DNA from: Algoriphagus aquaeductus | GTDB lineage: Bacteria; Bacteroidota; Bacteroidia; Cytophagales; Cyclobacteriaceae | Assembly (NCBI RefSeq): GCF_003253485.1 | Contig: NZ_QKTX01000001.1 | Location: forward strand, 408,799-472,798 | Direction of reading: 5' to 3' | DNA: 64,000 nucleotides | In this document: positions 45,500-54,493 of the stretch, in pieces | How the letters are laid out: the number at the start of each line of letters is the position of its first letter | How positions within the stretch are numbered: position 1 is the first letter of the stretch | Position numbers and translations under genes: made by a program | Notes under the pieces: model-generated | Seen by the model: the letters and a program-made list of their open reading frames with translations, nothing else | Databases searched by the model: none | What the model was told of the DNA's origin: nothing

Positions 45500-46159
45500 C
45501 TAGCCTTTCCAGCCGTCCTTGCCCAAAAGTGGAACAAAAGCAAATCCATCAAATTCTTCTCTGACGGTTTCTTTGGATGATTTTTTGGTGATTTTGACCA
45601 TGGCTTGCCTTCTTCGGTCACCGACAGGGATGACCAAAATACCTCCGATTTTGAGTTGTTGGATCAGGGCATCCGGTACCACCGGAGCACCGGCGGTGAC
45701 GATGATTTTGTCATAAGGAGCATTCGCAGGGAGGCCGCCAGTTCCGTCTCCGTAGAAAAGATGCATCTTGATTCCCAATCGTTGCAGGAAGCGGGAGGTA
45801 TGGTCGAAGAGTTTTTTTTGGTATTCGATGGTAAATACTTCTGCTCCCAAGAGGTGTAAAATTGAGGCTTGATATCCCGATCCTGTACCGATTTCCAGGA
45901 TTTTATCGCCCGGCTTCACATCCAAAAGTTCTGTTTGGAAAGCAACGGTGTATGGTTGGGATATCGTCTGACCTTCTCCAATGGGAAAGGCTTTGTCTTC
46001 ATAGGCATGGGAGATCAATGCCGTGTCAAAAAAGAAATGCCTCGGAAGGGTATTGATAGCCTCCAAGACTCGCTCACTTTGGATACCTTTTTTTCGCAGT
46101 TCTGCTACGAGTGCACGGCGTTTGCCTTTGTGGAGGTAGGTATCTTCAAGTTTCAGCAT
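45500..46159 (-). CDS. pcm: protein-L-isoaspartate O-methyltransferase
   Basis: This 219-residue SAM-dependent repair methyltransferase has PRHFFFDTALISHAYEDKAFPIGEGQTISQPYTVAFQTELL, the SAM-binding motif DKILEIGTGSGYQASIL, and YDKIIVTAGAPVVPDALIQQLKIGGILVIPVGDR. It methylates L-isoaspartyl residues so that damaged proteins can revert. It is monocistronic, with 109 bp separating it from the divergent ribE. Confidence 0.95.
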   Translation of the reverse strand: MLKLEDTYLHKGKRRALVAELRKKGIQSERVLEAINTLPRHFFFDTALISHAYEDKAFPIGEGQTISQPYTVAFQTELLDVKPGDKILEIGTGSGYQASILHLLGAEVFTIEYQKKLFDHTSRFLQRLGIKMHLFYGDGTGGLPANAPYDKIIVTAGAPVVPDALIQQLKIGGILVIPVGDRRRQAMVKITKKSSKETVREEFDGFAFVPLLGKDGWKG

Positions 46160-46268
46160 TCGGGTTGGGGTTTGGTGTTCGAAGATAAATGAATATTTCC
46201 CTTACTTTGAACCCAAATAGGCATTTTTTGCTTATCCAGTTGATTCATCGAAGTTTAAAAATTCAAAC

Positions 46269-46862
46269 ATGTTTACGGGAATTATCGAGTCGTTTGGCAC
46301 CATCCGACAAATCACCAAAGAAGGAAGCAATGTACATTTTGACCTGAGTTCACCGATCAGTTCAGAGCTGAAAATCGACCAGTCTTTAGCCCATGACGGA
46401 GTTTGTTTGACAGTGGTGGAGGTCACTTCGGAACATTATCGCGTGACGGCCATTGATGAGACCTTGAAAAAAACCAATTTGAGCAACTGGGCTGTCGGTA
46501 AAAAAGTGAATTTGGAGCGATGCATGCCAGCCAACGGACGATTTGACGGACACATCGTTCAGGGTCATGTGGATCAAGTGGGCACTGTTCAACGCATTTC
46601 CGATCAGGATGGATCTTGGCTTTTTGACATTTCCTATGACCCCAATCTTGGGAATGTGACTGTGGAAAAAGGCTCCATCACGATCAATGGAACCAGTCTG
46701 ACTTGTTTTAATTCCGGACTTGGCAAATTTTCGGTGGCCATTATTCCCTACACTTACGAGTATACCAATTTTCACCAGCTTCAGGTCGGAGATCCCGTCA
46801 ACCTGGAATTCGATATCGTCGGAAAATATATCCAGCGGATGCTGAAGGGGTATACTAATTGA
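46269..46862 (+). CDS. ribE: riboflavin synthase, alpha chain
   Basis: This 197-residue enzyme disproportionates two molecules of dimethylribityllumazine to riboflavin. It has the tandem lumazine-binding repeats: MFTGIIESFGTIRQI with VTAIDETLKKTNLSNW, then CMPANGRFDGHIVQGHVDQVG with SITINGTSLTC. The trimer-forming C-terminal helix GDPVNLEFDIVGKYIQRML is complete. The 3' end overlaps the S9 peptidase by 8 bp. No FMN riboswitch is recognisable in the short leader. Confidence 0.96.
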   Translation: MFTGIIESFGTIRQITKEGSNVHFDLSSPISSELKIDQSLAHDGVCLTVVEVTSEHYRVTAIDETLKKTNLSNWAVGKKVNLERCMPANGRFDGHIVQGHVDQVGTVQRISDQDGSWLFDISYDPNLGNVTVEKGSITINGTSLTCFNSGLGKFSVAIIPYTYEYTNFHQLQVGDPVNLEFDIVGKYIQRMLKGYTN

Positions 46863-49143
46863 TTCCGGGGATTTGGTAGTGTCGAAGCGGCTTTTGCCCC
46901 AGTAAATGCTCGATGAAGTAATCCCATCGTTTTTTGGTGAAGTAGTCGCCGGGAGGTCTTCCAAAGCTATGCGCTCGGCTTGGCCAGATAAAAAGGTCAA
47001 AATCTTTTCCGGCTTTGATCAATTCTTCGGCAAATTTAAAAGTTGCCGATGGATTCACATTTTCATCGATCCCGCCATGGGCCAAAAGTAGATGTCCTTT
47101 CAGTTTGGAGGCATTGGTGATATTAGACTGCTCGTGGTAGTAATCCTCTACAGGATAACCCATGTACATTTCGGGCCACCAGGCTTTTTCCATCCGGAAA
47201 TCATGGTCCCCAGCCGATGCCACGCCCACTTTGTAGAAATCAGAGTGAAGCAACATCGCTCTTGCGGCATCATATCCACCCGCCGAATGGCCAAAAATCC
47301 CTACTCGCGTGATGTCAAGAAAGCGGTTTTTGGAAGCAAGCTGTGTAATAGCCAACACATGATCCGTGGTGCCGTCTCCGAGGTTGCGATAGGATACGTC
47401 CGCAAAAGCTTTGGATCGCCCAAATCCACCCAATCCATCCACGGTTACCACTACAAAGCCCAGCTCAGCCATGGGTTGCTGATGGCCCATAAGCCCGGCT
47501 TTGAAAGTTTTGGGCAGTGTGGACGTATGGGGTCCTGTGTAGGTGTAGTCGATGATGGGGTATTTCTTTTTGGGATCGAAAGTGGTGGGGAAAAAATACA
47601 CGGCGTGGATTTCTGTTTTTTGATCCTTTGCTATCGCGGTAAACGGTACAGGAAACTGGTATCCTTTTCTGGTCAGATTGGAAATGTCAGTCTGGGAAAT
47701 TTTTGCAAGCTGCTTTCCGCCAGAAAGGTCCAGTAAAACGGATTGGGTAGGCTGATTGACCTTGGAAAAATTATCCACGGCAAATCTTCCGTTGGGACTG
47801 ATTGATATCTCGTGAAAGGCATCTTCAGGAGTGAGGAGTTGAAGATCCGTCCCGTCCAGTTTGACTCGATACAGATGGTTGAAGTAAGGGTTTCTGCCGG
47901 GTTCTTTTCCGGAGGCTTCAAAGTAGAGGATGCCATTCACTTCATCCAAGTAGCTTAATTTGTTGACCACATACTCCCCGGTTGTGATGGGTTGGATTTC
48001 TTTTCCGGTTTTCCAGTCCATCAGATAAAGCTGATTCCACCCTGATTTTTCTGAACCTAAAATGAACTGATCGTTTCTGAGTTTTCTGAAGATATTCTCG
48101 CGATTGATATGGGTGGGAGAGGTTTCAGTGTAGATTTTCCGAATGGCCAACGTCTCAGCCCCTACCTCTAAGAGATGAAATTCTTTGTATCCTCTGGGAA
48201 AATGAAAGCCAGAAAGGCTTTGGCTGTCCTCAGACCAGCGGAGTTGAATGCCGATAAAATGTGGGGCACTCAGTGCCAGAATCCGTTTTTCCTCCTTTTT
48301 CTCCAGATCAAAAATCACCGGAATGTACATCACTACGGTACTGTCTCCCGGTGAACCTCGGTAATAGGAAAGCAAATCGGGTCGGAATTTTTCTTCTTTA
48401 CTGAAGTCCAGTAGGTACATTTTTTCGGCAAGCCGAAGGTCCACGATTTGGGTAAAGATCTTTTTTGAATCCGGGGACCATTGAACCATAAAACGATCCG
48501 GCCTTTCCCCATTTTCGCCTTCGATGAGATCACTCCAGCCGTAGTAGGAGGCGTATTCCAATCCTTTTTTGCCCTGTGTACTGAGTTGGATTTCTGCCCC
48601 AGTTTCCAGATTTAGAACATAGAGGTTGTAATTTCTGGTAAATGCCTTCCACTTTCGGTCCGGAGAAAAGGATTCCAGTTCATTTCTTGAGTTAATTGGA
48701 AGTGAGGAGAGCGTATTTTCCTTAGTATTCCAAACCCAATCCTGATTCCTCCATCTGAAAGTGACAATGTGGCTGTTTCGCACCCCGGTAAACTGGATCG
48801 GCAAGTCTTTGGAGTCCAGATTTTCTCCGGTTTTTTCCTTCAAAAGGTCTGATAATAATTCGGGATCGAAAGCTTCCTTTGTCTCAAAAGTCGTGGAGTG
48901 GGTGATGAAAAAACGTTTTCCTTTTTCGGTGAAGGCCGTATGGGCGAAGAGCTGCTCTCCTTCGATCCAGGTCGGAATTACCTCCAGATGGTACACTTCT
49001 TTTTGGATGTGGTCGGTCAAAAAGTAGGCAGCCCTTTCGTAGGTCGCTTCCGTGATTTGGCCAAATGAAAATGAAGTGATTCCGAGGGCAAAACAAATGG
49101 ACAGAAAATATATCGGAGAAGGAAGTATTCGGGAATGATTCAT
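46855..49143 (-). CDS. S9 family prolyl oligopeptidase (dipeptidyl-peptidase IV-like)
   Basis: This 762-residue secreted peptidase has a signal peptide (MNHSRILPSPIYFLSICFALGITSFSFGQ) and an N-terminal beta-propeller (DPPIV_N, about 90-480, with WSPDSKKIFTQIVDLR and LRWSEDSQSLSGFHFP). The alpha/beta hydrolase domain has its Ser in IFGHSAGGYDAARAM, Asp in HGGIDENVNPSATF and His in WPSRAHSFGRPPGDYF. It probably removes N-terminal dipeptides in the periplasm. The start at 49143 is selected because the signal peptide begins there. Confidence 0.93.
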   Translation of the reverse strand: MNHSRILPSPIYFLSICFALGITSFSFGQITEATYERAAYFLTDHIQKEVYHLEVIPTWIEGEQLFAHTAFTEKGKRFFITHSTTFETKEAFDPELLSDLLKEKTGENLDSKDLPIQFTGVRNSHIVTFRWRNQDWVWNTKENTLSSLPINSRNELESFSPDRKWKAFTRNYNLYVLNLETGAEIQLSTQGKKGLEYASYYGWSDLIEGENGERPDRFMVQWSPDSKKIFTQIVDLRLAEKMYLLDFSKEEKFRPDLLSYYRGSPGDSTVVMYIPVIFDLEKKEEKRILALSAPHFIGIQLRWSEDSQSLSGFHFPRGYKEFHLLEVGAETLAIRKIYTETSPTHINRENIFRKLRNDQFILGSEKSGWNQLYLMDWKTGKEIQPITTGEYVVNKLSYLDEVNGILYFEASGKEPGRNPYFNHLYRVKLDGTDLQLLTPEDAFHEISISPNGRFAVDNFSKVNQPTQSVLLDLSGGKQLAKISQTDISNLTRKGYQFPVPFTAIAKDQKTEIHAVYFFPTTFDPKKKYPIIDYTYTGPHTSTLPKTFKAGLMGHQQPMAELGFVVVTVDGLGGFGRSKAFADVSYRNLGDGTTDHVLAITQLASKNRFLDITRVGIFGHSAGGYDAARAMLLHSDFYKVGVASAGDHDFRMEKAWWPEMYMGYPVEDYYHEQSNITNASKLKGHLLLAHGGIDENVNPSATFKFAEELIKAGKDFDLFIWPSRAHSFGRPPGDYFTKKRWDYFIEHLLGQKPLRHYQIPGIN

Positions 49144-49182
49144 AGGACAATCCAAGGGTATGTAGGAAGTTAAGTAAAAACG

Positions 49183-49221
49183 AAAAGGATCAAGCCGCTT
49201 TTTCAACGATTTGATCCTTTT
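49183..49221 (-). terminator. terminator downstream of the nuclease-fold gene at 49467
   Basis: AAAAGGATCAA (49183-49193) pairs with TTGATCCTTTT (49211-49221). On the minus strand TTTTCGTTTTT follows. It lies beyond repeat copy B and 40 bp upstream of the S9 peptidase start. Confidence 0.65.
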
Positions 49222-49264
49222 TGGGATGAAGGGCAAAAAATACTTTTTCGCAGAATTGATTTTT

Positions 49265-49456
49265 ATGGATTTACGAGACTTTGCCGGTAACCTTCTTCAA
49301 AGGTTTAATGAACCAGAAAATGCAAATTCCTTGGTTTCCTCCGTCTAGCGTCGCTTTTTCAGAGCACCTTACCGACGAGAGTCAGGAGGTTCGGGGCTTC
49401 CAATCCAAAATCAGGGGAATATTCGTCTGCTGGCAGCATAGCGTACAATCAGATGG
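49265..49456 (-). repeat. dispersed intergenic repeat, copy B
   Basis: On the minus strand this region carries the 23-bp core (49405-49427), identical to copies A and C. A second 22-bp block (49362-49383) is identical to 56864-56885 in copy C. The end, CCGGCAAAGTCTCGTAAATCCAT, matches the ends of A and C. It has no coding capacity. It is separated from the nuclease-fold stop by about 10 bp. Confidence 0.8.
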
Positions 49457-49466
49457 ATTTTTTTTG

Positions 49467-50459
49467 CTAGACCTCGATTTCGGTGTAGATCGGGTAGTGG
49501 TCTGAGACAAGGATCAATTGATTTTTCAGGCTTTGGATAAGGGGATCATTTTTTTCCAGATAGGGATTCCAAACCTGGCCCTTCAAGACCTTGATTCCCC
49601 TGCTTACCATGATGTGATCGATCAGCACGTTGAAGAGGTCTCCTGTGATTCTATCCTTGTATCTACCGGAATAAGGAGTCCATCCGTGGGCGGTAAGTTT
49701 GGGTTTAGGTAGAACAGACCGAAGTACCCACTCTGGCTTCCAAAGGTCCCCAAGCAGGATCTCTACGGCACTTTTTGAAAATCTATTTTCATAGAAATCC
49801 AATTCAAAACCGTCATTGATATCACCCATGACGATTACTTCTTGTCCTTTGCTGAGGTAGCTGTCACATCTTTCACGGATATGCATGCATTCTCCAAATA
49901 GCCTCAATCGATCACGCTGAGAAAGTTGCTCAAATCGGGCGTAATCGACCTTGTCAAAGATTCCTTTGGATTTGGTGTGGGCGATGATGACTCGGGTAAG
50001 CATCCGGTCATCGGGTCCGAGAAGACTCAGCTCCAAAGGCGGACGGTAATGTTGGTATTGTTCCTTGATCATCCTGTTGGTAGTGTCCATCAGGAATGGC
50101 TGATTAAATCGCTCTCCATCCCGGGTTTCCGGGGTGAAAAGCACCTTTATTTTATCGGGTTTGTATAGCGCACACAGTTCCTGCTGACCCGCAGAGGGAA
50201 ATCCATGAATACCTTTGAACGTAAAATCGGGGAGGTAGTGGGCCGACCAGTCTTCGAGTTGTTGGGTGGAGGTCTTAGCCCCACTGACCAAGGTGTCTGG
50301 TCCTTCGGCGATTCCCAGAAAATCCGGATTCATGGCCCGGATAATGTCTGCAAGTTGCTTACTTCGGGTTTCTTCTTTCCCACTGGTTTTTGGAGTGCCA
50401 TTGGATTCAAAAAGGTCCCGCATCCAGGCAATGTTGTAAACTCCGATCTTGAGTTGCAT
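49467..50459 (-). CDS. endonuclease/exonuclease/phosphatase family protein
   Basis: This 330-residue cytoplasmic protein (no signal peptide) has the EEP fold motifs: KIGVYNIAWMRDLFE, NPDFLGIAEGP (catalytic Glu), VIVMGDINDGFELD, NVLIDHIMVSRG and LVSDHYPIYTEI. It is a Mg-dependent phosphodiesterase or nuclease of unknown substrate. It is unrelated in length and export to the large secreted EEP protein at 36034. Its start codon directly follows a terminator-like hairpin (50465-50517), so its expression may depend on read-through. Confidence 0.9.
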   Translation of the reverse strand: MQLKIGVYNIAWMRDLFESNGTPKTSGKEETRSKQLADIIRAMNPDFLGIAEGPDTLVSGAKTSTQQLEDWSAHYLPDFTFKGIHGFPSAGQQELCALYKPDKIKVLFTPETRDGERFNQPFLMDTTNRMIKEQYQHYRPPLELSLLGPDDRMLTRVIIAHTKSKGIFDKVDYARFEQLSQRDRLRLFGECMHIRERCDSYLSKGQEVIVMGDINDGFELDFYENRFSKSAVEILLGDLWKPEWVLRSVLPKPKLTAHGWTPYSGRYKDRITGDLFNVLIDHIMVSRGIKVLKGQVWNPYLEKNDPLIQSLKNQLILVSDHYPIYTEIEV

Positions 50460-50517
50460 AAAAAAAGGCTTTTAGTGAAACAGTAACTTGAATTTACCTA
50501 ATTGCACTAAAAGCCTT
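50458..50517 (-). terminator. terminator or attenuator directly before a start codon
   Basis: A perfect 13-bp stem, AAGGCTTTTAGTG (50465-50477) with CACTAAAAGCCTT (50505-50517). On the minus strand the stem is followed by a run of T that ends at the ATG of the EEP gene (50459). It lies 18 bp after the stop of the NagX-like gene. Confidence 0.75.
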
Positions 50518-50535
50518 AGTATCAGGAGGATATTT

Positions 50536-51681
50536 TTACACTTTGATGTAGATTTTTTTCTTGTCCATCCAGAGTCCGATCAGCCATATTAAAAGCATAT
50601 AGGCGATAGAAAAAAGAAAAGAAGCATTTTTAGGACCCAGCCAGCTCGTGAAGAAATTGGAATATATCCATCCCTTAAAGGTTGTTTCTCCTACAGGAAT
50701 GATCGAGAAAATAGTGATGACGACACCTGAACATACATACAGGATTAATGGATTTCTGCCAAAAGCCTGGAAGAAATAGGTCCATTTGGTAAGTTTCTGA
50801 AGCTCTACCAAGAATATCAATCCGCCCAAAAGAATCAAGTCCCAACCAACCGTAAGAAGTACATAAGAGCTTGTCCAGATTTTTTTGTTGATGGGGAAGC
50901 CCAAATCCCATAGGTAGGCCAAGGCCAAAAGCGCTACTCCTCCGATCACCAAGGTTTGCACAGTGGCGCTGGTGTTTCCTTTTTTCTGGATGAATTTTCC
51001 CACGATAAATCCGGCCAGCACATTGACCATGGAGGTAAGCGTACTTAGTATTCCCTCCGGATCAAAAGGGATTCCTTCTCCGATATACATCCGCTTTTCT
51101 CCAATGACGGCCAGATCCAGTTTGATTTGTGCATTTCCGGTCAGACTGTAGGGATCACCGGCATCGCCAAAGAAATACATGATCGGCCAGTAAGCGATCA
51201 ATGCAGCAATACTCACGATCCATGCGCCTCGCTCCCCTGTCCAATACACCACCAATGCGGCCAGTAAATAGGCCAAGGCTATCCGCTGAAGTACGCCTAG
51301 GAGACGAACCTCTGAAAGTTTAACCGCCACCATCTCACCGGCCTCATTGTAATCGAAGAAGGGGAAGTAGTTGAGAAGCCATCCGATCAGGAAAATCAAA
51401 GCCGCCCGCTTGAAGACTTTCTTATAGAAGTCATTGGGCTTCATTTCATTCAGCTTCTTCAGGGCGAAACTCATGGCGTTTCCAACCACAAAAAGAAAGG
51501 TAGGGAAAACCAAATCCGTCGGAGTGAATCCATGCCAATCAGCATGGGCGAGCGGGCCATAGAGATTACTCCAGCTTCCGGGAGTATTTACAATAATCAT
51601 AAAGGCAATCGTCATGCCTCGCAAGACATCCAGAGCCAAATAGCGGTTGGATAGAATTTTGGATTGGTGGTCGATGGTCAT
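50536..51681 (-). CDS. NagX/HGSNAT-like membrane acyltransferase (DUF5009-type)
   Basis: This 381-residue protein has about ten to eleven transmembrane helices. It starts with the signature LALDVLRGMTIAFMIIVNTPGSW, then HADWHGFTPTDLVFPTFLFVVGNAMSFAL. These motifs mark the heparan-alpha-glucosaminide N-acetyltransferase/NagX family, whose members transfer acetyl groups across the membrane to amino sugars or help take up GlcNAc compounds. The GH20 hexosaminidase lies 5 kb downstream on the other strand, which would fit amino-sugar handling. Confidence 0.88.
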   Translation of the reverse strand: MTIDHQSKILSNRYLALDVLRGMTIAFMIIVNTPGSWSNLYGPLAHADWHGFTPTDLVFPTFLFVVGNAMSFALKKLNEMKPNDFYKKVFKRAALIFLIGWLLNYFPFFDYNEAGEMVAVKLSEVRLLGVLQRIALAYLLAALVVYWTGERGAWIVSIAALIAYWPIMYFFGDAGDPYSLTGNAQIKLDLAVIGEKRMYIGEGIPFDPEGILSTLTSMVNVLAGFIVGKFIQKKGNTSATVQTLVIGGVALLALAYLWDLGFPINKKIWTSSYVLLTVGWDLILLGGLIFLVELQKLTKWTYFFQAFGRNPLILYVCSGVVITIFSIIPVGETTFKGWIYSNFFTSWLGPKNASFLFSIAYMLLIWLIGLWMDKKKIYIKV

Positions 51682-51885
51682 GGAATGAGGTGATAATGGC
51701 TATTTGTCCAAGCTTCTAGTTAACTTATTTTCAAAGGAATTTCCAAAATTTTCTCAGGTTATTTGATGAATTGCATTGTCATAAATCGGGTTAATTATTT
51801 TTTTTCGGAATAATGTATTTGCTAAAAAGAAAGATTGCTTACCTTTTCTAATGTCAATTGATTTTTAACCTGCAAATATTTTGTT

Positions 51886-53169
51886 ATGAAAAGACTTATT
51901 ATTGGTTTGATTGTATTGGTCGGGGCTGTTTTTGGATTGGATTGGATATTGGCCCCGAATTATTCCCAATTTGACCTCACAGAGGAAGGAGCCATTGAAG
52001 GACAGTTTATTGTCTTTCTAAAAGAAAAAGAAAAGTTTTCAAATCAGGAGAAGATTTACGCTTTTCTGGAAAGAAAGGGAGTCAGAATCAATAGAGAAAG
52101 AGTGTTTGCTGATGGCATTTTTGGATTCAGCGGTAAAATTACCAAGGAAGAATTAGATAGGATTGAAGGTTGGCCTTTGATCAGAAGAGTTTTCTCAAAC
52201 GTGGAATCCTACACTCAGGATTTTGTAGTCCAAACTACCCGGCCTAGAATGCAATCTGATCCAATTCCGCAGACGACCCGCCCAAGAATGCAAGCCGACT
52301 ATGATTCCTTGCTGCAGACTTCTAATGCGGTCAAGTTCGTTGGCGGGCCGATGTCAGTGGAGTCTTCTTCCAAAAAAGTATGGGTACTTGATACCGGAAT
52401 TGACGGAGATCACCAAGACCTTCAAGCCCATTTGGTCAGGAGCGGAAATCTGGCCAAATCCTTTATTCCGGATGAACTTGAACCTTATGTTGATCTTAAT
52501 GGCCATGGAACATTTTGTGCCGGACTTATCGGGGCCAAATCCACAGATCCCGAAAGTGAGTTTGTCAGAATGAATGGAGTCGCTCCCGGAGCCTCCTTGG
52601 TTTCAATTAAGGTGCTAAATGGAGAAGGTACAGGTGATTGGGGGACAGTGTTGTCGGGAATCTCCTATGCAATTGCAAGAGCAAATGCCGGAGACATTCT
52701 ATCCATCAGTCTCGGAAGCAAATACGAAAAGGCCTGTGATTTCTTTAATGATCCTTCTTTTGGAAGGTTGAGAAATAAGATCCGTCAACGGGGAATTTTT
52801 GTGGTGATGTCTGCCGGAAACCTGGGACTAGATGATAGTCCGGCCGCTCCACCTTCCTCTTTGACCAACTTTCCGGGATGTATGGATGGAGACAATTTTA
52901 TCACCGTAGGATCTTTGACTTTTGGTGAATCCATTCGAGTGTCAGACTTTTCTTATATCGGTATGCCTTCTATAGATTTTATGGCTCCGGGAGACAGGGT
53001 GTTTTCCACCTACAAAGGCAATCAATACAGTCTCCAAAGCGGAACATCTGCAGCTGCTGCAATCGTATCGGGCATTATCTATTTAAGAAGTAGTCCTCCG
53101 GCCGGAAATGAGACCGTCAGAGGAAATGCACCGGATCAGACTCAGTATCCCATCGCAAAAATTGATTAA
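51886..53169 (+). CDS. S8 subtilisin-like peptidase with repeated QTTRPRMQ linker
   Basis: The protein has 427 residues. It has an N-terminal hydrophobic signal/anchor (3-24), an inhibitor I9-like prodomain (about 38-105), and a linker with two copies of QTTRPRMQ (116-123 and 129-136). The subtilase domain has its Asp in VWVLDTGIDG, His in DLNGHGTFCAGLIG, Asn in VVMSAGNLG and Ser in SGTSAAAAIVSG. The triad is intact. The linker copies use different synonymous codons. A related subtilase follows 94 bp downstream after a terminator, so the two are adjacent paralogues rather than one operon. Confidence 0.92.
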   Translation: MKRLIIGLIVLVGAVFGLDWILAPNYSQFDLTEEGAIEGQFIVFLKEKEKFSNQEKIYAFLERKGVRINRERVFADGIFGFSGKITKEELDRIEGWPLIRRVFSNVESYTQDFVVQTTRPRMQSDPIPQTTRPRMQADYDSLLQTSNAVKFVGGPMSVESSSKKVWVLDTGIDGDHQDLQAHLVRSGNLAKSFIPDELEPYVDLNGHGTFCAGLIGAKSTDPESEFVRMNGVAPGASLVSIKVLNGEGTGDWGTVLSGISYAIARANAGDILSISLGSKYEKACDFFNDPSFGRLRNKIRQRGIFVVMSAGNLGLDDSPAAPPSSLTNFPGCMDGDNFITVGSLTFGESIRVSDFSYIGMPSIDFMAPGDRVFSTYKGNQYSLQSGTSAAAAIVSGIIYLRSSPPAGNETVRGNAPDQTQYPIAKID

Positions 53170-53176
53170 CAAAACG

Positions 53177-53206
53177 GCCCTTTTCAACTCTTTGAAAAGG
53201 GCTTTT
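53177..53206 (+). terminator. terminator of the first subtilase gene
   Basis: GCCCTTTTCAA pairs with TTGAAAAGGGC around CTCT, with TTTT following. It lies 8 bp after the stop. Confidence 0.88.
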
Positions 53207-53263
53207 CAATTATATCAATCCATTTGGAAAATACACTTTACGCAATTCCACAATTTACTAGAA

Positions 53264-54493
53264 ATGAAAAAAGTCCTACTCGCATCGTTATTCCTTGTGA
53301 TTTCTTCACTAGGATTTGCCCAGCAAAAGCAATATGTCATATTGATGAAGGAATCCTTTGAGTCTCCCTTGGGAAAAGGACGTATGGAGAACTCCAATCG
53401 GGAAAGGATGGAAAAAGACAATAGCCCGGCACGCGCTCAAAAGCTTCAAAAAGTTCAGGCCTTTGCTGACCAAAAGGGCGTAAAATCCATTCCGGGCCGT
53501 CAGTTTGTAGATGCCATGGTTGGATTTGTAGCTGAGCTCACAGAGGGTGAGGCCCTGACCTTGATGGAATCCCCTGAAGTGGAGGGCGTTTTCCCGGATT
53601 TCAAAATGCAAACCCGGCCTCGAATGCAAACCCGGCCCCGGATGCAGGGTGAATCTGTCACCGGAGAAGATTTTTACGATCCCGCCATCAAAGCCAGCTG
53701 TGCCGTTGGGTTGATGGGAGGACCTCAGGATAATTCCGGTAAAAAAGAGGTGATTTGGATCGTGGATTCCGGAATTGATGCCAAGCATCCCGATCTGAAT
53801 GTGACCAAAAGCAATCGCCTGGCCACTTCATTTGTCTTAGAAGAAACCAATCCTTTTGAAGATTTGGCGGGTCATGGTACCCATTGTGCGGGATTGGCTG
53901 CAGGAACGGGAAGAGGAAATCCCGGTGTGAGAGGCATGTCGGCAGGTGCCGAACTGATCCCGGTGAAAGTATTGGACAGAAATGGAGAAGGTACTTGGTC
54001 CCAACTGCTGATGGCCTTGGATCATATTGAAAAATTCGGACGAACCGGCGATGTGGTATTGATGAGTTTGGGAGAATATGGAATCCAGGGATGCTCTGAT
54101 TCCAATCCCGCCTTGATCGGAGCAATTCAGGATTTAGCTTCCAAAGGGCTTTTTATTGTAATGTCAGCGGGGAATGATTCCGGCGAATCATCTCAAAATC
54201 TACCCGGATGTATAGAAGGTCCCAATATTTTCACGGTAGGCTCGTATGATTTTGACTGTTCTGGATTTACGGGCTTTTCTGCTACTGGAAATCTTGGTAC
54301 TCCTGCAGTGGATTTTGTCGCTCCCGGTGAAAATGTTTTTTCTGCTTATCCCGGAGCTCGGTACATGGTTGCATCAGGTACTTCCATGTCAGCTGCTTTG
54401 GTGGCTGGTTTGATTCATTCCTTGGGGACAGTACCAAATTCTCTTCGCCAGGAATCCCATCAAGGGATTACTTATTCCTTTGCAGGGAGGTAG
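53264..54493 (+). CDS. S8 subtilisin-like peptidase with tandem TRPRMQ linker
   Basis: This 409-residue secreted protease has a signal peptide (MKKVLLASLFLVISSLGFAQ). Its I9-like prodomain contains an Arg/Lys-rich insertion (KGRMENSNRERMEKDNSPARAQK). The linker MQTRPRMQTRPRMQ (115-128) matches the motif in the upstream paralogue. The catalytic domain shows Asp in WIVDSGIDAKHPDL, His in DLAGHGTHCAGLAAG, Asn in VMSAGNDSG and Ser in SGTSMSAALVAGL. The start at 53264 places the signal peptide first. The 3' end overlaps the convergent cyclase gene by 26 bp. Confidence 0.92.
   Translation: MKKVLLASLFLVISSLGFAQQKQYVILMKESFESPLGKGRMENSNRERMEKDNSPARAQKLQKVQAFADQKGVKSIPGRQFVDAMVGFVAELTEGEALTLMESPEVEGVFPDFKMQTRPRMQTRPRMQGESVTGEDFYDPAIKASCAVGLMGGPQDNSGKKEVIWIVDSGIDAKHPDLNVTKSNRLATSFVLEETNPFEDLAGHGTHCAGLAAGTGRGNPGVRGMSAGAELIPVKVLDRNGEGTWSQLLMALDHIEKFGRTGDVVLMSLGEYGIQGCSDSNPALIGAIQDLASKGLFIVMSAGNDSGESSQNLPGCIEGPNIFTVGSYDFDCSGFTGFSATGNLGTPAVDFVAPGENVFSAYPGARYMVASGTSMSAALVAGLIHSLGTVPNSLRQESHQGITYSFAGR

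Noticed and set aside
46160-46268. FMN riboswitch before riboflavin synthase
   Set aside because: The 109-bp divergent gap lacks the conserved FMN-element blocks and is too short for both the element and a promoter.
53108-53263. Extended start of the second subtilase
   Set aside because: The extension overlaps the end of the first subtilase gene and its terminator; the signal peptide begins at 53264.
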